64,000 nt of DNA from Clostridiales bacterium (GTDB taxonomy: Bacteria; Bacillota; Clostridia; Christensenellales; Borkfalkiaceae): positions 186,001 to 250,000 of the forward strand of contig SVHN01000001.1 in NCBI GenBank assembly GCA_015055805.1, read 5' to 3'. This document shows positions 1 through 9,933 of the stretch, piece by piece; the first letter of the stretch is position 1, and every line of letters starts with the position of its first letter. Below the pieces are notes generated by a model, which worked only from the letters and a program-made list of their open reading frames with translations, did not search any database and was not told the origin of the DNA. The position numbers were made by a program, and so were the translations under genes.

Positions 1-128
1 AAAAATACTATAAAGTAGCAAGCGAATATCTCGTTAGAAGTAAAAAACAGGACGAGCCTTGCCGCTTTGACGTGATAGAAATTGAAAAAGGAGAAATAAA
101 TCATATTTTTGATGCATTTTCGGTGTAA
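1..128 (+). CDS. yraN: YraN/UPF0102 family protein, C-terminal end (partial)
   Basis: The open frame enters from the left edge (first complete codon at base 3) and stops at TAA 126-128, giving the last 41 residues. They include the RSKKQDEPCRFDVIEIEKG stretch and end in IFDAFSV. This is the C-terminal pattern of the UPF0102/YraN family, predicted restriction-nuclease-fold proteins (an RFDV/I core, then a hydrophobic end with DAF or NAF). The position just upstream of rplS and comM fits the usual Firmicutes gene neighbourhood. The N-terminal half is outside the window, so the active-site residues cannot be judged. Confidence 0.75.
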   Translation, partial: KYYKVASEYLVRSKKQDEPCRFDVIEIEKGEINHIFDAFSV

Positions 129-133
129 AACGC

Positions 134-162
134 TTGCCAAGCAGTTAAAAATATGATATTAT
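134..162 (+). promoter_or_regulatory. Promoter of rplS
   Basis: TTGCCA (134-139) and TATTAT (157-162) are separated by exactly 17 bp, a good sigma-A promoter. It gives a leader of about 65 nt before rplS. The leader contains a short perfect hairpin, AACGC-TTTGG-GCGTT (167-181), and the ribosome binding site GGAGG at 221-225. Leaders of rplS are known regulatory sites in some Firmicutes, but I cannot match this one to a described L19 leader. Confidence 0.65.
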
Positions 163-235
163 ATAAAACGCTTTGGGCGTTCCTCTTGCATTATATATGA
201 CAATGAACGTTTAATAAAACGGAGGTAAAAGCAAT

Positions 236-583
236 ATGAGTAGCATAATCGACGCTATCAATCAGGAAAACATCAAGACAAGCATTCCCGCGTTCAACGT
301 AGGCGATACCGTTAAAGTAATGGTAAAGGTTATCGAAGGTGACAGGGAAAGATTACAGGCATTTGAAGGAATCGTTATCGCAAGAAAACACGGTGGCATT
401 TCTGAAACCTTCACGGTAAGAAGACTTTCTTTCGGTGTAGGCGTAGAAAAAACCTTCCCGATCCACTCGCCAAAGGTTGCGGATATCCAAGTCGTAAGAC
501 GTGGTAAAGTTCGTCGCGCAAAACTCTACTATTTGAGAGCGAGAACCGGAAAGGCTGCCAAAGTTAAAGAAATGGCAAGATAA
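236..583 (+). CDS. rplS: 50S ribosomal protein L19
   Basis: A 115-residue protein, the normal length for bacterial L19, which sits at the 30S-50S interface of the ribosome. Recognisable parts are the SH3-like core with [19 protein letters not shown], the [12 protein letters not shown] loop and a basic C-terminus ending in the conserved [15 protein letters not shown] segment (here [20 protein letters not shown]). The start ATG follows GGAGG by 10 bases. The gene has its own promoter (134-162) and terminator (599-631), so it is probably monocistronic although it lies between yraN and comM. Identification is firm. Confidence 0.97.
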   Translation: MSSIIDAINQENIKTSIPAFNVGDTVKVMVKVIEGDRERLQAFEGIVIARKHGGISETFTVRRLSFGVGVEKTFPIHSPKVADIQVVRRGKVRRAKLYYLRARTGKAAKVKEMAR

Positions 584-598
584 CAAACTGATGATTAA

Positions 599-631
599 GG
601 ACTTACCTAAATTAAGGTAAGTTCTTTTTTT
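599..631 (+). terminator. Rho-independent terminator after rplS
   Basis: Stem ACTTACCT / AGGTAAGT (601-608 with 615-622, extended by G-C and G-T pairs to 599-624), six-base loop, then seven T. It separates rplS from comM. Confidence 0.9.
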
Positions 632-658
632 CTAATCTAGTTTTTGCGATTAAAAACG

Positions 659-687
659 TTTACTTTTTAGAGAAAATATTATATAAT
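659..687 (+). promoter_or_regulatory. Promoter of the comM-dprA-topA-trmFO-hslVU block
   Basis: TTTACT (659-664) and TATAAT (682-687), spacer 17 bp, directly after the rplS terminator. No further terminator is visible until 14,241, so this could drive a very long transcript, although internal promoters cannot be excluded. Confidence 0.7.
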
Positions 688-743
688 ACAATAATAGGAT
701 AATAGGGTAGTGTGCCCGAAAGGAAGAACATAGGGTAGGTAGA

Positions 744-2255
744 ATGATTGCAAAGGTCAATGGCTTTACGCTAATGGGATTAAACGGAATACCCGTGGAA
801 GTTGAGGTGGACGTGAATAACGGACTGCCTGCTTTTGAAGTTGTTGGGCTTGCAGACACGGCGGTTAAAGAATCAAAAGAGCGCGTACGCTCTGCCATTA
901 AGAATAGTGGAAGAAGTATGCCGACGCGCAGAATAACCGCAAACCTTGCGCCTGCCGATATAAAAAAGGAAGGCTCTGCGCTTGATCTTCCGCTAGCAAT
1001 AGGCGTGCTTAAATCAAGCGGTCAATTAGTTGCGGATACCGACGGAATAATATTTATCGGTGAACTATCCTTGGACGGATCTTTGCGTAGGGTAAACGGC
1101 GTTCTGCCAACTATTATCTCAGCGAGGTCAAGGGGATATTCTAAGTTTATAATCCCTAAGGGCAATGAAAAGGAAGCGTCTTTCGTTGACGGCATAGAAG
1201 TCATAGCCGCTGAAAGTCTTTTGTCGGTTATTGACCACTTATCGGGACTAAAAGTATTAGAATCGGTTAAAAAGTGCGATTTCGTTGCTGAAAAATGTAA
1301 AAACACCTACGATAGCGACCTATCGCTCGTGAAAGGTCAAGCGGTTGCTAAACGCGCTTTGGAAGTTGCCGTGTCTGGTGGACACAATATACTTTTCGTC
1401 GGCGCGCCGGGTACGGGCAAAACTATGCTTGCAAAGTGTATTCCTACCATAATGCCCGACATGACGTTTGAAGAAGCGTTGGAAACTACAAAGATACACT
1501 CGGTTGCAGGTGTGCTTAGAGATTCGGACGGATTGATTTTTTCACGTCCGTTCAGAAGTCCGCACCACACGGCAAGCACCGTGTCAATGACGGGCGGCGG
1601 AAGCCATTTAAGACCGGGCGAAATTAGCCTTGCGCATAACGGCGTGCTGTTTTTGGACGAGATGCCAGAGTACACTAGGTCTGCGCTTGAAGCCTTGCGT
1701 CAACCCCTAGAAGACGGTGATATTACCGTGTCAAGAGCGGTGGGTAGCGTAGATTATCCTGCAAACTTTATGCTATGCGGAAGTATGAATCCTTGTCCGT
1801 GCGGAAACCACGGTTCTAGTGATAAAGTCTGCACCTGTACGCCCGCCCAAATATCTAAATATAAAGCGCGCATATCAGGTCCGTTACTCGATAGAATCGA
1901 CCTTCAAGTTCAGGTTGACGAAGTTAAGTACGCAGAACTTACTAGCGACGGAAGGGCAGAGACTTCTGAAACTGTAAGGGCTAGGGTTAATAGAACTAGA
2001 CTTATACAAAAAGAAAGGTTTAAAAACGACGGAATACTTACCAACGCCGATATGGGTGAAAGGCAGATAAATAAGTACTGCGCGCTTGATGAACAATGCG
2101 AAAATATACTTAAAAACGCATACGAAACTCTGCATTTATCACCAAGAGCAAGAAGTAGAATAATAAAGGTGGCAAGAACTATTGCGGATATGGATTTGTA
2201 CGACAATATTCGTCCCGAACATATCTTAGAGGCGATAAGTTATAGGCACTCGTGA
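744..2255 (+). CDS. comM: YifB/ComM family AAA+ ATPase (Mg-chelatase-like)
   Basis: A 503-residue member of the YifB/ComM family, close to the usual ~505. The N-terminal Lon-protease-like domain (about 1-170) has the family signatures GLPAFEVVGLADTAVKESKERV and NLAPADIKKEGSALDLP-type blocks. The Mg-chelatase AAA+ domain follows: Walker A GAPGTGKT at 220-227, Walker B VLFLDE at 301-306, and the Cys-rich NPCPCGN...CTCTP loop near 350. In Gram-negative bacteria ComM is a helicase promoting branch migration in natural transformation; in Clostridia its role is less clear. It overlaps the following dprA, another DNA-uptake gene, which supports a shared role in DNA processing. Confidence 0.93.
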   Translation: MIAKVNGFTLMGLNGIPVEVEVDVNNGLPAFEVVGLADTAVKESKERVRSAIKNSGRSMPTRRITANLAPADIKKEGSALDLPLAIGVLKSSGQLVADTDGIIFIGELSLDGSLRRVNGVLPTIISARSRGYSKFIIPKGNEKEASFVDGIEVIAAESLLSVIDHLSGLKVLESVKKCDFVAEKCKNTYDSDLSLVKGQAVAKRALEVAVSGGHNILFVGAPGTGKTMLAKCIPTIMPDMTFEEALETTKIHSVAGVLRDSDGLIFSRPFRSPHHTASTVSMTGGGSHLRPGEISLAHNGVLFLDEMPEYTRSALEALRQPLEDGDITVSRAVGSVDYPANFMLCGSMNPCPCGNHGSSDKVCTCTPAQISKYKARISGPLLDRIDLQVQVDEVKYAELTSDGRAETSETVRARVNRTRLIQKERFKNDGILTNADMGERQINKYCALDEQCENILKNAYETLHLSPRARSRIIKVARTIADMDLYDNIRPEHILEAISYRHS

Positions 2256-3358
2256 TAAGTATGAAAACGTACACTAACAGCGAATTATGCCTTATTTGGC
2301 TGGACAGCTTTATCGGACTGGAATATAAACACAAGATAGAACTGTATAAATATATAAACGGAAAAACCGATTTAAAATCGCTTATAGAAAAGGGCGAGGA
2401 CTATATAAAAAGTAGAGTAGGAGAAAAGGAATTTAAGACTCTATTAAGTTCGGCAAATCCCGTGTATATGGACCACGTTATAAACGGACTAAATAAAAGG
2501 GAACTCGTGGCGGTTACGCTAGAATCAATAGATTATCCCGAAAGCCTTAAAAACACACCGTGTCCACCGCTAGTGCTTTACGCCAAGGGCAACGTAAAAT
2601 TACTAAACGAAAAATGCTTTTCAATAGTTGGCAGCAGAAAGAGTTTACCGCTGTCTATAAAGATAGCCGAAGACTTTTCCGAACGGCTGATTGAAGGTGG
2701 TTTTACCTTGGTAACGGGAATAGCCGAAGGCGTTGACTCGGCAGTTTTAAGAACGGCTGTTCAAAAGGGAAGTAAGGTTATATCGGTTATTGCAGGCGGA
2801 ATAGATAACGTCTATCCCAAAAGCAATTTTGAACTTTTATCAAAGGTCGCAGAAGTTGGTTTACTAATAGCCGAATATCCGCCAGAAACCGTACCTATGC
2901 GCTTTCACTTTCCCGTGCGCAACAGAATTATTGCCGCACTATCGGTTGGAACGCTCATAGTTAGCGGCGGACGAAAAAGCGGAACTATTTACACGGCTGA
3001 GTACGCAATGGAATACGGCAGAGAACTGTTTGCTATTCCGTACAGCGTGGGTATACCGTCGGGCGTAGGTTGTAACGAACTTATAAAGCGTGGCGCAAAC
3101 CTTGTTGACGCGCCAGAAGATATTTTGGAATTTTTCGGCATAAAAACCGAGAAGGAAAAAAAATTAGAATTAAATGAATTAGAAAAAGAAATTGTGAACG
3201 CGTTAAAGGGCGGAGAAATGCACGTAGAAAAGCTATGCCAAACGCTAAATAAGCGCGTGTTTGAAATAACGCCGCAACTGTCTATCTTGGAAATGAAGAA
3301 ACTGGTTTATAGAAGCGGCAACGTCTACGGTATTAGCCGAGGCGATTTGGAGGAATAA
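2252..3358 (+). CDS. dprA: DNA-processing protein DprA/Smf
   Basis: DprA binds incoming single-stranded DNA and loads RecA. The protein is 368 residues from GTG 2252, which overlaps the comM stop in a GTGA arrangement; an in-frame ATG at 2261 is an alternative start. The Rossmann-like core is clear: SIVGSRKSLPLS, LVTGIAEGVDSAVL, SVIAGGIDNVYPKSN, FPVRNRIIAALSVGTLIV and a SGTIYTAEYAMEYGRELFAIP block. The last ~65 residues look like the winged-helix DML1-type domain. The usual 'SGlA.GiD..AH' histidine is replaced here (GVDSAVL), a small deviation. Coupled to comM and directly followed by topA. Confidence 0.93.
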   Translation: MISMKTYTNSELCLIWLDSFIGLEYKHKIELYKYINGKTDLKSLIEKGEDYIKSRVGEKEFKTLLSSANPVYMDHVINGLNKRELVAVTLESIDYPESLKNTPCPPLVLYAKGNVKLLNEKCFSIVGSRKSLPLSIKIAEDFSERLIEGGFTLVTGIAEGVDSAVLRTAVQKGSKVISVIAGGIDNVYPKSNFELLSKVAEVGLLIAEYPPETVPMRFHFPVRNRIIAALSVGTLIVSGGRKSGTIYTAEYAMEYGRELFAIPYSVGIPSGVGCNELIKRGANLVDAPEDILEFFGIKTEKEKKLELNELEKEIVNALKGGEMHVEKLCQTLNKRVFEITPQLSILEMKKLVYRSGNVYGISRGDLEE

Positions 3359-5524
3359 ATGCAATTAATTATAGTAGAGTCACCCCACAAAGCAAAAACC
3401 ATAGAGAAGTTTTTAAAGGGGGATTATAAGGTTGACGCGTCCAAAGGGCACGTAAGGGATTTGCCCACAAACTATATGGGCGTAAGCATAGCCAACAACT
3501 TTGAGCCGCATTACGTGGTAGCCCCCGAAAAGAAACAGGATATAAAAAGACTTTCGGAAGATGCGAAAAAAGCCGATAAAGTATATCTCGCAACCGACCC
3601 GGATAGAGAAGGGGAAGCGATATCGTGGCACTTAGCAGAAGTTTTGGGACTTGACGAAAATCAGGCGAACCGCATAGAATTTAACGAAATTTCCGAACAA
3701 GCGGTAAAAAAAGCACTTGCAAGTCCTAGGAAAATAGATAAGAACTTGGTTGACGCACAACAGGCAAGACGCGTTCTTGACAGAATAGTTGGTTACAGCA
3801 TATCACCTGCGGCGTCGTCAAGATTAAACGACAATCTTTCGGCAGGAAGAGTTCAGTCGGTTGCATTAAAAATGGTCGTGGATAGAGAACGTGAAATCAA
3901 AGCGTTCGTTCCGCAAGAATACTGGAACTTAAAAGCAGACGTAAATCCTGAGAATAAGAGCAATTTTAAGGTTTTACTCGTTGAAAAGAACGGCAAAAAA
4001 TATAAACCTTCAAGCGCGGAAGAGGCGGAGGCAGTAGAGAACCAACTTAAAAATTCAGATTTTGTAGTAAAGAACGTTAAGCGCGCACTTACCAAATCAC
4101 ACGCACCTGCACCGTATATAACTTCAACATTGCAGCAGGACGGGTCTATAAGACTAAACCTTACCGCGCCGCAAGTTATGCAGATAGCGCAACGCCTTTA
4201 CGAAGGTGTGGAAACGCCTAGGGGGCATATCGCGCTCATAACCTATATGAGAACGGACTCGGTAAGAATCTCTCAGGACGCGCAAAAACTTGCCCTTAAC
4301 TATATCAAAGAAAACTACGGCGACGATTACGTTCCGTCAAAACCCAACGTTTACCGCGCAAAAAAGGACGCGCAGGACGCGCACGAGGCTATCCGTCCAA
4401 TAGATATAAGAAGAACGCCCGATAGCGTAAAAGATCTTCTTGACAAAAATCAGTACAGACTTTATAAACTTATTTACGACCGCTTTATTGCGTCGCAGAT
4501 GTCCGAAGCAAAATACGACGGCGTGTCGGTCGAAGTCGGCGCAAGCGATTATACCCTTAAAACTAGCGGTAAAACCTTGGTGTTCAAAGGCTATACCGTA
4601 GTGTATGACGACACCAAAAAGGAAGAAGACGAAGAGAGCGGAAACGCGCTTTTGCCTGCTCTTACCGAAGGTGAAAAATTAAACCTTAACGCAATAACAA
4701 AGGAACAAAAGTTAACCAAACCCCCAACGCGTTATACCGAAGCAAGCCTTATCAAGAATATGGAAGATAAGGGTATCGGTAGACCGTCTACTTACGCAAC
4801 GATAATGGCTAAGTTGTCGGATAAAAAACGCGAGTACGTCTATAAAGATAAAAAGTATCTAGTTCCAAACGAGATAAGTTATTCACTAATAGATTTCTTG
4901 GTCAAGTATTTCCCCGACGTAATGGATATTTCCTTTACGGCAAAGATGGAAGACGATCTTGACGATATCGGTGAAGGTGGAAAAGACTGGCATAAACTTA
5001 TCGCAGACTTTTACGCGCCGTTTGAAGAACAGCTTAGAAAGTCTAAGGTAACTGAAGTGCTTTGCGACAAATGCGGCGCGCCTATGATAATCAACAGCGG
5101 TAAGTACGGTAATTATTACGCTTGCTCAAACTATCCTACTTGCCAAAACATCAAGGCAGTAAACGAAAAAGTGGTTATACCTACTGATAAAATTTGTTCA
5201 AAGTGTGGCGCAATGATGGTGGAAAGGGAAGGTAAGTTCGGAAAATTCCTTGCTTGCTCGAACTATCCTAAGTGTAAAAATACGGTGAGTATGACCGAAA
5301 CGGTTGGCGTTTGTCCCGACTGCGGAAAACCGACTAAAAAGATGACTAGCCGCGGCGGCAAACTGTTTTATGGCTGCTCTGGCTATCCCGATTGTAAGTT
5401 TATGAGTTGGGATATCCCGACGGGTGAAAAATGCCCGACGTGCGGAGCGTATTTAATAAGCGTTGACGGAGCGGTTAAGTGCTCGTCAAAGAAATGTAAC
5501 TATACTAAAAATGCAAAAAATTAA
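3359..5524 (+). CDS. topA: DNA topoisomerase I (type IA)
   Basis: Relaxes negative supercoils. The 721-residue protein starts at the base after the dprA stop. The Toprim domain is at the N-terminus (IVESPHKAKTIEKFL with E7, and ATDPDREGEAI with the acidic triad at 80-84). The cleavage domain has active-site Tyr296 within LITYMRTDS. The C-terminus carries four topoisomerase zinc ribbons, each with paired cysteines (CDKCGAPM, CSKCGAMM, CPDCGKPT, CPTCGAYL). Length and domain order are ordinary for Firmicutes TopA. The 3' end overlaps trmFO by 14 bases. Confidence 0.97.
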   Translation: MQLIIVESPHKAKTIEKFLKGDYKVDASKGHVRDLPTNYMGVSIANNFEPHYVVAPEKKQDIKRLSEDAKKADKVYLATDPDREGEAISWHLAEVLGLDENQANRIEFNEISEQAVKKALASPRKIDKNLVDAQQARRVLDRIVGYSISPAASSRLNDNLSAGRVQSVALKMVVDREREIKAFVPQEYWNLKADVNPENKSNFKVLLVEKNGKKYKPSSAEEAEAVENQLKNSDFVVKNVKRALTKSHAPAPYITSTLQQDGSIRLNLTAPQVMQIAQRLYEGVETPRGHIALITYMRTDSVRISQDAQKLALNYIKENYGDDYVPSKPNVYRAKKDAQDAHEAIRPIDIRRTPDSVKDLLDKNQYRLYKLIYDRFIASQMSEAKYDGVSVEVGASDYTLKTSGKTLVFKGYTVVYDDTKKEEDEESGNALLPALTEGEKLNLNAITKEQKLTKPPTRYTEASLIKNMEDKGIGRPSTYATIMAKLSDKKREYVYKDKKYLVPNEISYSLIDFLVKYFPDVMDISFTAKMEDDLDDIGEGGKDWHKLIADFYAPFEEQLRKSKVTEVLCDKCGAPMIINSGKYGNYYACSNYPTCQNIKAVNEKVVIPTDKICSKCGAMMVEREGKFGKFLACSNYPKCKNTVSMTETVGVCPDCGKPTKKMTSRGGKLFYGCSGYPDCKFMSWDIPTGEKCPTCGAYLISVDGAVKCSSKKCNYTKNAKN

Positions 5525-6812
5525 GGTAATAGGCGGTGGCTTAGCAGGGGCGGAAGCGGCGTATTATTTGGCTACACACGACGTAAAAGTTGAACTTTAC
5601 GACATTAAGCCAAAATCGTTCACACCTGCGCACGTCAGCGAAAAGTACGCGGAACTCGTATGCTCAAACTCGTTAAAGAGCAACGACGTTTACGGTAACG
5701 CAGCAGGACTTTTGAAAGAAGAAATGCGCGCTCTTAATTCGCTCGTCATTGAGGCGGCGGACAGTACCAGAGTTCCAGCAGGGAACGCGCTTGCCGTTGA
5801 TAGAGAAAAGTTTGCAGACTTTGTCACCAAAAAAATTAAATCAAACCCAAATATAGAGTGTATAACCGAAGAAGTCACGGATATCAATCCCGATGAATTT
5901 ACTATCGTCGCGACTGGTCCGCTTACCACCGATAAACTGTCGAAAACTATTCAAGATATGGTCGGCGGAGCGTTTAGTTTTTACGATGCGTCCGCGCCCA
6001 TAGTAGACTTTGAAAGTATAGATATGGAGCACGCCTTTTTCGGGGATAGATACGATAAAGGAAACGGCGATCACGTAAACTGTCCTATGAACAAAGACGA
6101 GTATCTCGCTTTTATAGATGCATTAAAGACCGCCGAACGCGCAAAACTTCACGACTTTGAAAATACCGCCGTGTTTGAAGGCTGTATGCCCATTGAAATT
6201 ATGGCGGCTCGTGGGACGGATACTTTAAGGTTTGGTCCGTTAAAACCAGTAGGACTTACCGACCCTAAGACGGGAAGATGGGCTTACGCGTGCTTGCAAC
6301 TGAGAAAGGAAGACGCCGACGGAAAAATGTATAATATGGTCGGCTTTCAAACAAACCTTACTTGGGGCGAACAGAAAAAGGTGTTTTCGCTTATACCAGC
6401 CTTAAAGAACGCCGAGTTTTTAAGATACGGAGTTATGCACAAAAACTCTTTTATAAACTCACCTAAGGTGTTAAATCCCGATTTTTCCTTAAAGGATTAC
6501 GAAAAGGTATTCTTTGCAGGTCAGATCACGGGCGTTGAAGGATACGTTGAAAGCGCGTGTTCGGGACTTATGGCAGGTATCTACGCGCTAAAAAAATTAA
6601 CCGAACAAAAAATCACGCCTATATCCGAAAACACGGTAACGGGCGCGCTGATTAAGTATATTACTACCGAAAATAAAGATTTTCAGCCTATGAACGCCAA
6701 CTTTGGAATACTTCCACCGCTCGGTCAAATCATAAGGGACAAGGCGGAAAGAAAACGTCAAATGGCAGAGAGAAGTTTAAGAGAGATTTCGGTTTTTAAG
6801 AAGGAGATATAA
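5511..6812 (+). CDS. trmFO: Folate/FAD-dependent tRNA m5U54 methyltransferase TrmFO
   Basis: Methylates U54 of the tRNA T-loop using methylenetetrahydrofolate and FAD. I place the start at ATG 5511, giving [15 protein letters not shown], because the dinucleotide-binding [10 protein letters not shown] motif must sit at the extreme N-terminus; an in-frame ORF extends upstream to 5463 inside topA but adds an unrelated leader. Family hallmarks include [19 protein letters not shown], a [12 protein letters not shown] block, [12 protein letters not shown] and [17 protein letters not shown]. At 433 residues the length is normal. The 14-base overlap with topA and the lack of a clear ribosome binding site suggest translational coupling. 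Confidence 0.95.
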   Translation: MQKIKVIGGGLAGAEAAYYLATHDVKVELYDIKPKSFTPAHVSEKYAELVCSNSLKSNDVYGNAAGLLKEEMRALNSLVIEAADSTRVPAGNALAVDREKFADFVTKKIKSNPNIECITEEVTDINPDEFTIVATGPLTTDKLSKTIQDMVGGAFSFYDASAPIVDFESIDMEHAFFGDRYDKGNGDHVNCPMNKDEYLAFIDALKTAERAKLHDFENTAVFEGCMPIEIMAARGTDTLRFGPLKPVGLTDPKTGRWAYACLQLRKEDADGKMYNMVGFQTNLTWGEQKKVFSLIPALKNAEFLRYGVMHKNSFINSPKVLNPDFSLKDYEKVFFAGQITGVEGYVESACSGLMAGIYALKKLTEQKITPISENTVTGALIKYITTENKDFQPMNANFGILPPLGQIIRDKAERKRQMAERSLREISVFKKEI

Positions 6813-6813
6813 T

Positions 6814-7350
6814 ATGAACGAATTTAGGGGAACGACCATTTGTGCCGTTAAAAAGGACGGCAAAACGGCTATTGCAGGCGACGGACAGGTTACCCTTTCC
6901 GAATCTGTAATATTCAAAAACAACGCGGTAAAAGTTAGACGCATTTATAACGGCAAAGTGATTTTAGGTTTTGCAGGTTCGGTATCCGATGCCTTTACGC
7001 TTACCGAACGCTTTGAAGAAATGCTCAATAAATATTCGGGCAACCTTATGAGAAGCGCGGTTGAACTAGCAGAACTTTGGCGACTTGATAAACTCGGCAG
7101 AAAGTTAGAAGCAATGATGATAACCGCCGACAAAGAAAACCTTTTAATCGTTTCGGGCTCAGGCGAAGTTATTGAACCCGACGGCGGAGTATGCGCTATC
7201 GGTAGCGGCGGAAACTATGCCTTAGCAGCAGCAAGGGCACTTAGACAAGAAACCGATTATTCGGCTGAAGAAATTGCGACTAAAGCGTTAAAGATCGCAA
7301 GCGAAATATGCGTGTTTACTAACGACCATATCACATGCGAAACCATTTAA
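6814..7350 (+). CDS. hslV: ATP-dependent protease proteolytic subunit HslV (ClpQ)
   Basis: N-terminal-nucleophile peptidase that forms the proteolytic core of the HslUV protease. The 178-residue product begins [16 protein letters not shown]; processing before Thr7 (or Thr8) would free the catalytic threonine, as in other HslV proteins with a short propeptide. The AGDGQVTL and [12 protein letters not shown] blocks are typical of the family. It starts two bases after the trmFO stop and is followed by hslU, its unfoldase partner. Confidence 0.96.
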   Translation: MNEFRGTTICAVKKDGKTAIAGDGQVTLSESVIFKNNAVKVRRIYNGKVILGFAGSVSDAFTLTERFEEMLNKYSGNLMRSAVELAELWRLDKLGRKLEAMMITADKENLLIVSGSGEVIEPDGGVCAIGSGGNYALAAARALRQETDYSAEEIATKALKIASEICVFTNDHITCETI

Positions 7351-7361
7351 GGGGGGAGATT

Positions 7362-8672
7362 ATGAATTTAAGTCCTAAACAGATAGTTACCGAACTAGAC
7401 AAATACATTATCGGACAGCCCGAAGCCAAAAAGGCGGTTGCTATTGCGCTCAGAAATAGATACAGAAGAAGTATGCTATCTCTTGAAGAAATGGAAGAGA
7501 TAACGCCAAAGAACATAATAATGAAAGGTCCGACGGGCGTTGGTAAAACCGAGATTGCAAGGCGTCTAGCTAAACTTGTTGGCGCACCGTTTATTAAGGT
7601 CGAGGCGACCAAGTACACCGAAGTCGGCTACGTCGGCAGAGATGTTGAGTCTATGATAAGAGATTTAGTTGAGTGTTCGGTTAGGCTTGTTAAGGAAGAG
7701 CGTTTTAACAAGGTCAACCAGAAAGCCGGCGCGGTAGTCGATCAAAAATTAGCAAAGATAATTGCCGATGTTCGCAGACTTGACCGTGGCGAAACACCAC
7801 AGGATATCTTTGAAAAGAACATTTTAGAAGGTCTTAAAAAAGGCTACTACGATAACGAAGTTATCGAGATAGAAATAGCAGATAACCCCAAGCCTATGGA
7901 ACTCGTTCCGGGTGGCGCGGAAATATCCATCGGAAGCATTTTCGGGGATATGATGCCTAAGAAACGTAAGAAACGTAAACTTGCAGTTAAAGAGGCAAGA
8001 AAAATCCTTATTCAGGAAGAAGCGGATAAACTTATTGACAAAGACTCGGTAAACGAAGAGGCTATACGCCGCGCGGAAAACGAAGGTATAATCTTTATCG
8101 ACGAGATAGATAAGATTGCGGCAAAAGGCAGTAAGGGCGGCGGACAAGACGTTTCAAGGGAAGGCGTTCAAAGGGATATTCTTCCCATAGTCGAAGGCTC
8201 AACCGTCATGACCAAGTACGGCGCAATCAAGACCGATTATATACTGTTTATCGCGGCAGGTGCTTTCCACGTTTCAAAGGTGAGCGACCTTATTCCGGAA
8301 TTGCAAGGAAGATTTCCCATACTTGTTGAACTGCACAGTTTGTCAAAGCAAGACTTTATCGACATATTGACCACGCCCAGAAACGCTATAACCTTGCAGT
8401 ACGCAACGCTATTAAAGGTGGACGGGGTAGATCTTAAATATACAGACGAGGCAATAGCAGAGATAGCGGCGATCGCAGAAGATATGAATACGACCAGCGA
8501 AGATATCGGCGCAAGACGTCTTCACACGGTTATGGAAAATCTTATCGAAGACATATCTTTTAACGCTGGTGGCGACACTATGGCAAGAGAAGTGGTTATA
8601 GACCGCGAATACGTCGTTAATAAACTCGGCGTAGAAAAGAAGAGCAAAGATCTCAAAAAATATATTCTTTAA
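7362..8672 (+). CDS. hslU: ATP-dependent protease ATPase subunit HslU (ClpY)
   Basis: AAA+ unfoldase feeding substrates to HslV. The start is set at ATG 7362, preceded by a strong GGGGGGAG site 11 bases upstream; the ORF could extend to 7335 but would then lie within hslV. The 436-residue protein has Walker [13 protein letters not shown], the pore loop GYVGRDVES, Walker [11 protein letters not shown] and sensor regions. The C-terminal tail DLKKYIL matches the conserved tail that docks into HslV. In many Firmicutes codY follows hslU; here hisS follows instead. Confidence 0.97.
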   Translation: MNLSPKQIVTELDKYIIGQPEAKKAVAIALRNRYRRSMLSLEEMEEITPKNIIMKGPTGVGKTEIARRLAKLVGAPFIKVEATKYTEVGYVGRDVESMIRDLVECSVRLVKEERFNKVNQKAGAVVDQKLAKIIADVRRLDRGETPQDIFEKNILEGLKKGYYDNEVIEIEIADNPKPMELVPGGAEISIGSIFGDMMPKKRKKRKLAVKEARKILIQEEADKLIDKDSVNEEAIRRAENEGIIFIDEIDKIAAKGSKGGGQDVSREGVQRDILPIVEGSTVMTKYGAIKTDYILFIAAGAFHVSKVSDLIPELQGRFPILVELHSLSKQDFIDILTTPRNAITLQYATLLKVDGVDLKYTDEAIAEIAAIAEDMNTTSEDIGARRLHTVMENLIEDISFNAGGDTMAREVVIDREYVVNKLGVEKKSKDLKKYIL

Positions 8673-8685
8673 GGAAATTCAAGTA

Positions 8686-9933
8686 ATGATAAGCGTACCA
8701 AAAGGAACAAAAGACGTTCTGCCACAGGAAAGTTATAAATGGCAGTATATAGAAAATGCAGCGCGAAAGGTGGCTAAAACCTTTGGGGCGGCGGAAATTC
8801 GCACCCCGACTTTCGAGCATACCGAAGTGTTTTTGCGTGGCGTAGGCGAAACGACGGATATCGTCAATAAAGAGATGTATACCTTTTTGGATAAAGGTGG
8901 TAGAAGTATCACCTTAAAGCCTGAGGGTACGGCAGGGGTTGCTAGGGCGTTCGTGGATAACGGACTATTCAGCAGCGCGCTTCCAAGCAAACTCTTTTAT
9001 ATAACGCAATGTTTCCGTTACGAGCGTCCGCAGGCAGGTAGACTTCGTGAATTCCACCAGTTCGGTATAGAATTTTTAGGCGCGTCGGACGCTAATATCG
9101 ACGCGGAAGTAATACTTCTTGCCGACAGTTTCTTAAAAGAAGTTGGAATAAATAACGTAACACTTTATATAAACAGTATAGGCTGTAAAGAGTGCCGTAA
9201 AAAATATCAGCAAGCATTGATTGAATATCTCGGCAAAAACGCAGAAGATTTATGTCCTTTGTGTAAAGACCGCCTTGCTAAAAACCCGTTAAGAGTTCTT
9301 GACTGCAAGAACGACGACTGTAAAAAAATAACGGCAGGCGCGCCCAAGATTCTCGATTATATTTGCGACGACTGCTCAAAGCATTTTGAAAAGGTAAAAC
9401 GTTTACTAACGGTTGCAGGCGTTGATTATAAAGTTGATGCAGGAATAGTAAGGGGACTTGACTACTATACGAGAACGGTGTTTGAGTTCGTTTCTAATAA
9501 TATCGGCGCACAGGGTACTGTTTGCGGTGGCGGAAGATACGACGGACTTATTGCAGAACTAGGCGGAAACGACGTTCCGGGTATAGGTTTTGCGGTAGGT
9601 ATTGAAAGAATATTGATGCTGCTTGAAAATACGGGTGTGGAAATTCCTAACCCCGACAAGGTAAAAGTTTACCTTGCGCCTATGGGCGAAAAGGAAGCGG
9701 AAAAAGCGTTTGAACTTGCCTCTCTTTTAAGGGCAAGAGGCGTAGCCGCAGACTTTGACCACATGGGAAGGGGCATAAAAGCACAGTTTAAGTACGCAGA
9801 TAAAATCGGCGTTAGATACGTTGCGGTTATCGGCTCTGACGAACTAAATAACGGCGCGGTAAAACTCAAAGATATGACCGACGGAAAAGAAGAGATACTT
9901 AAATTTTCCGAACTGGTTAATAAGGAGTTTTAA
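8686..9933 (+). CDS. hisS: Histidyl-tRNA synthetase
   Basis: Class II aminoacyl-tRNA synthetase charging tRNA-His. The 415-residue protein has motif 2 as FRYERPQAGRLREFHQFG, the histidine-specific LDYYTRTVFEF and GGGRYDGL motifs, and motif 3 as GIGFAVGIERILMLL, followed by the anticodon-binding domain (PMGEKEAEKAFELASLLR). A Cys-rich insertion between motifs 2 and 3 (CKECRKK, CPLCKDR, CKNDDCKK, CDDC) is common in Firmicutes HisRS and may bind zinc. AAGGAA precedes the ATG. Confidence 0.96.
   Translation: MISVPKGTKDVLPQESYKWQYIENAARKVAKTFGAAEIRTPTFEHTEVFLRGVGETTDIVNKEMYTFLDKGGRSITLKPEGTAGVARAFVDNGLFSSALPSKLFYITQCFRYERPQAGRLREFHQFGIEFLGASDANIDAEVILLADSFLKEVGINNVTLYINSIGCKECRKKYQQALIEYLGKNAEDLCPLCKDRLAKNPLRVLDCKNDDCKKITAGAPKILDYICDDCSKHFEKVKRLLTVAGVDYKVDAGIVRGLDYYTRTVFEFVSNNIGAQGTVCGGGRYDGLIAELGGNDVPGIGFAVGIERILMLLENTGVEIPNPDKVKVYLAPMGEKEAEKAFELASLLRARGVAADFDHMGRGIKAQFKYADKIGVRYVAVIGSDELNNGAVKLKDMTDGKEEILKFSELVNKEF

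Noticed and set aside
167..225. L19 autoregulatory leader sequestering the rplS ribosome binding site
   Set aside because: Only a four-base complement (CCTC with GAGG) exists besides a small hairpin; this is too weak to claim.
353..586. Minus-strand ORF opposite rplS
   Set aside because: It lies entirely within a certain ribosomal protein gene, has no homology I recognise and no ribosome binding site. Most other antisense ORFs in the window were rejected on the same grounds.
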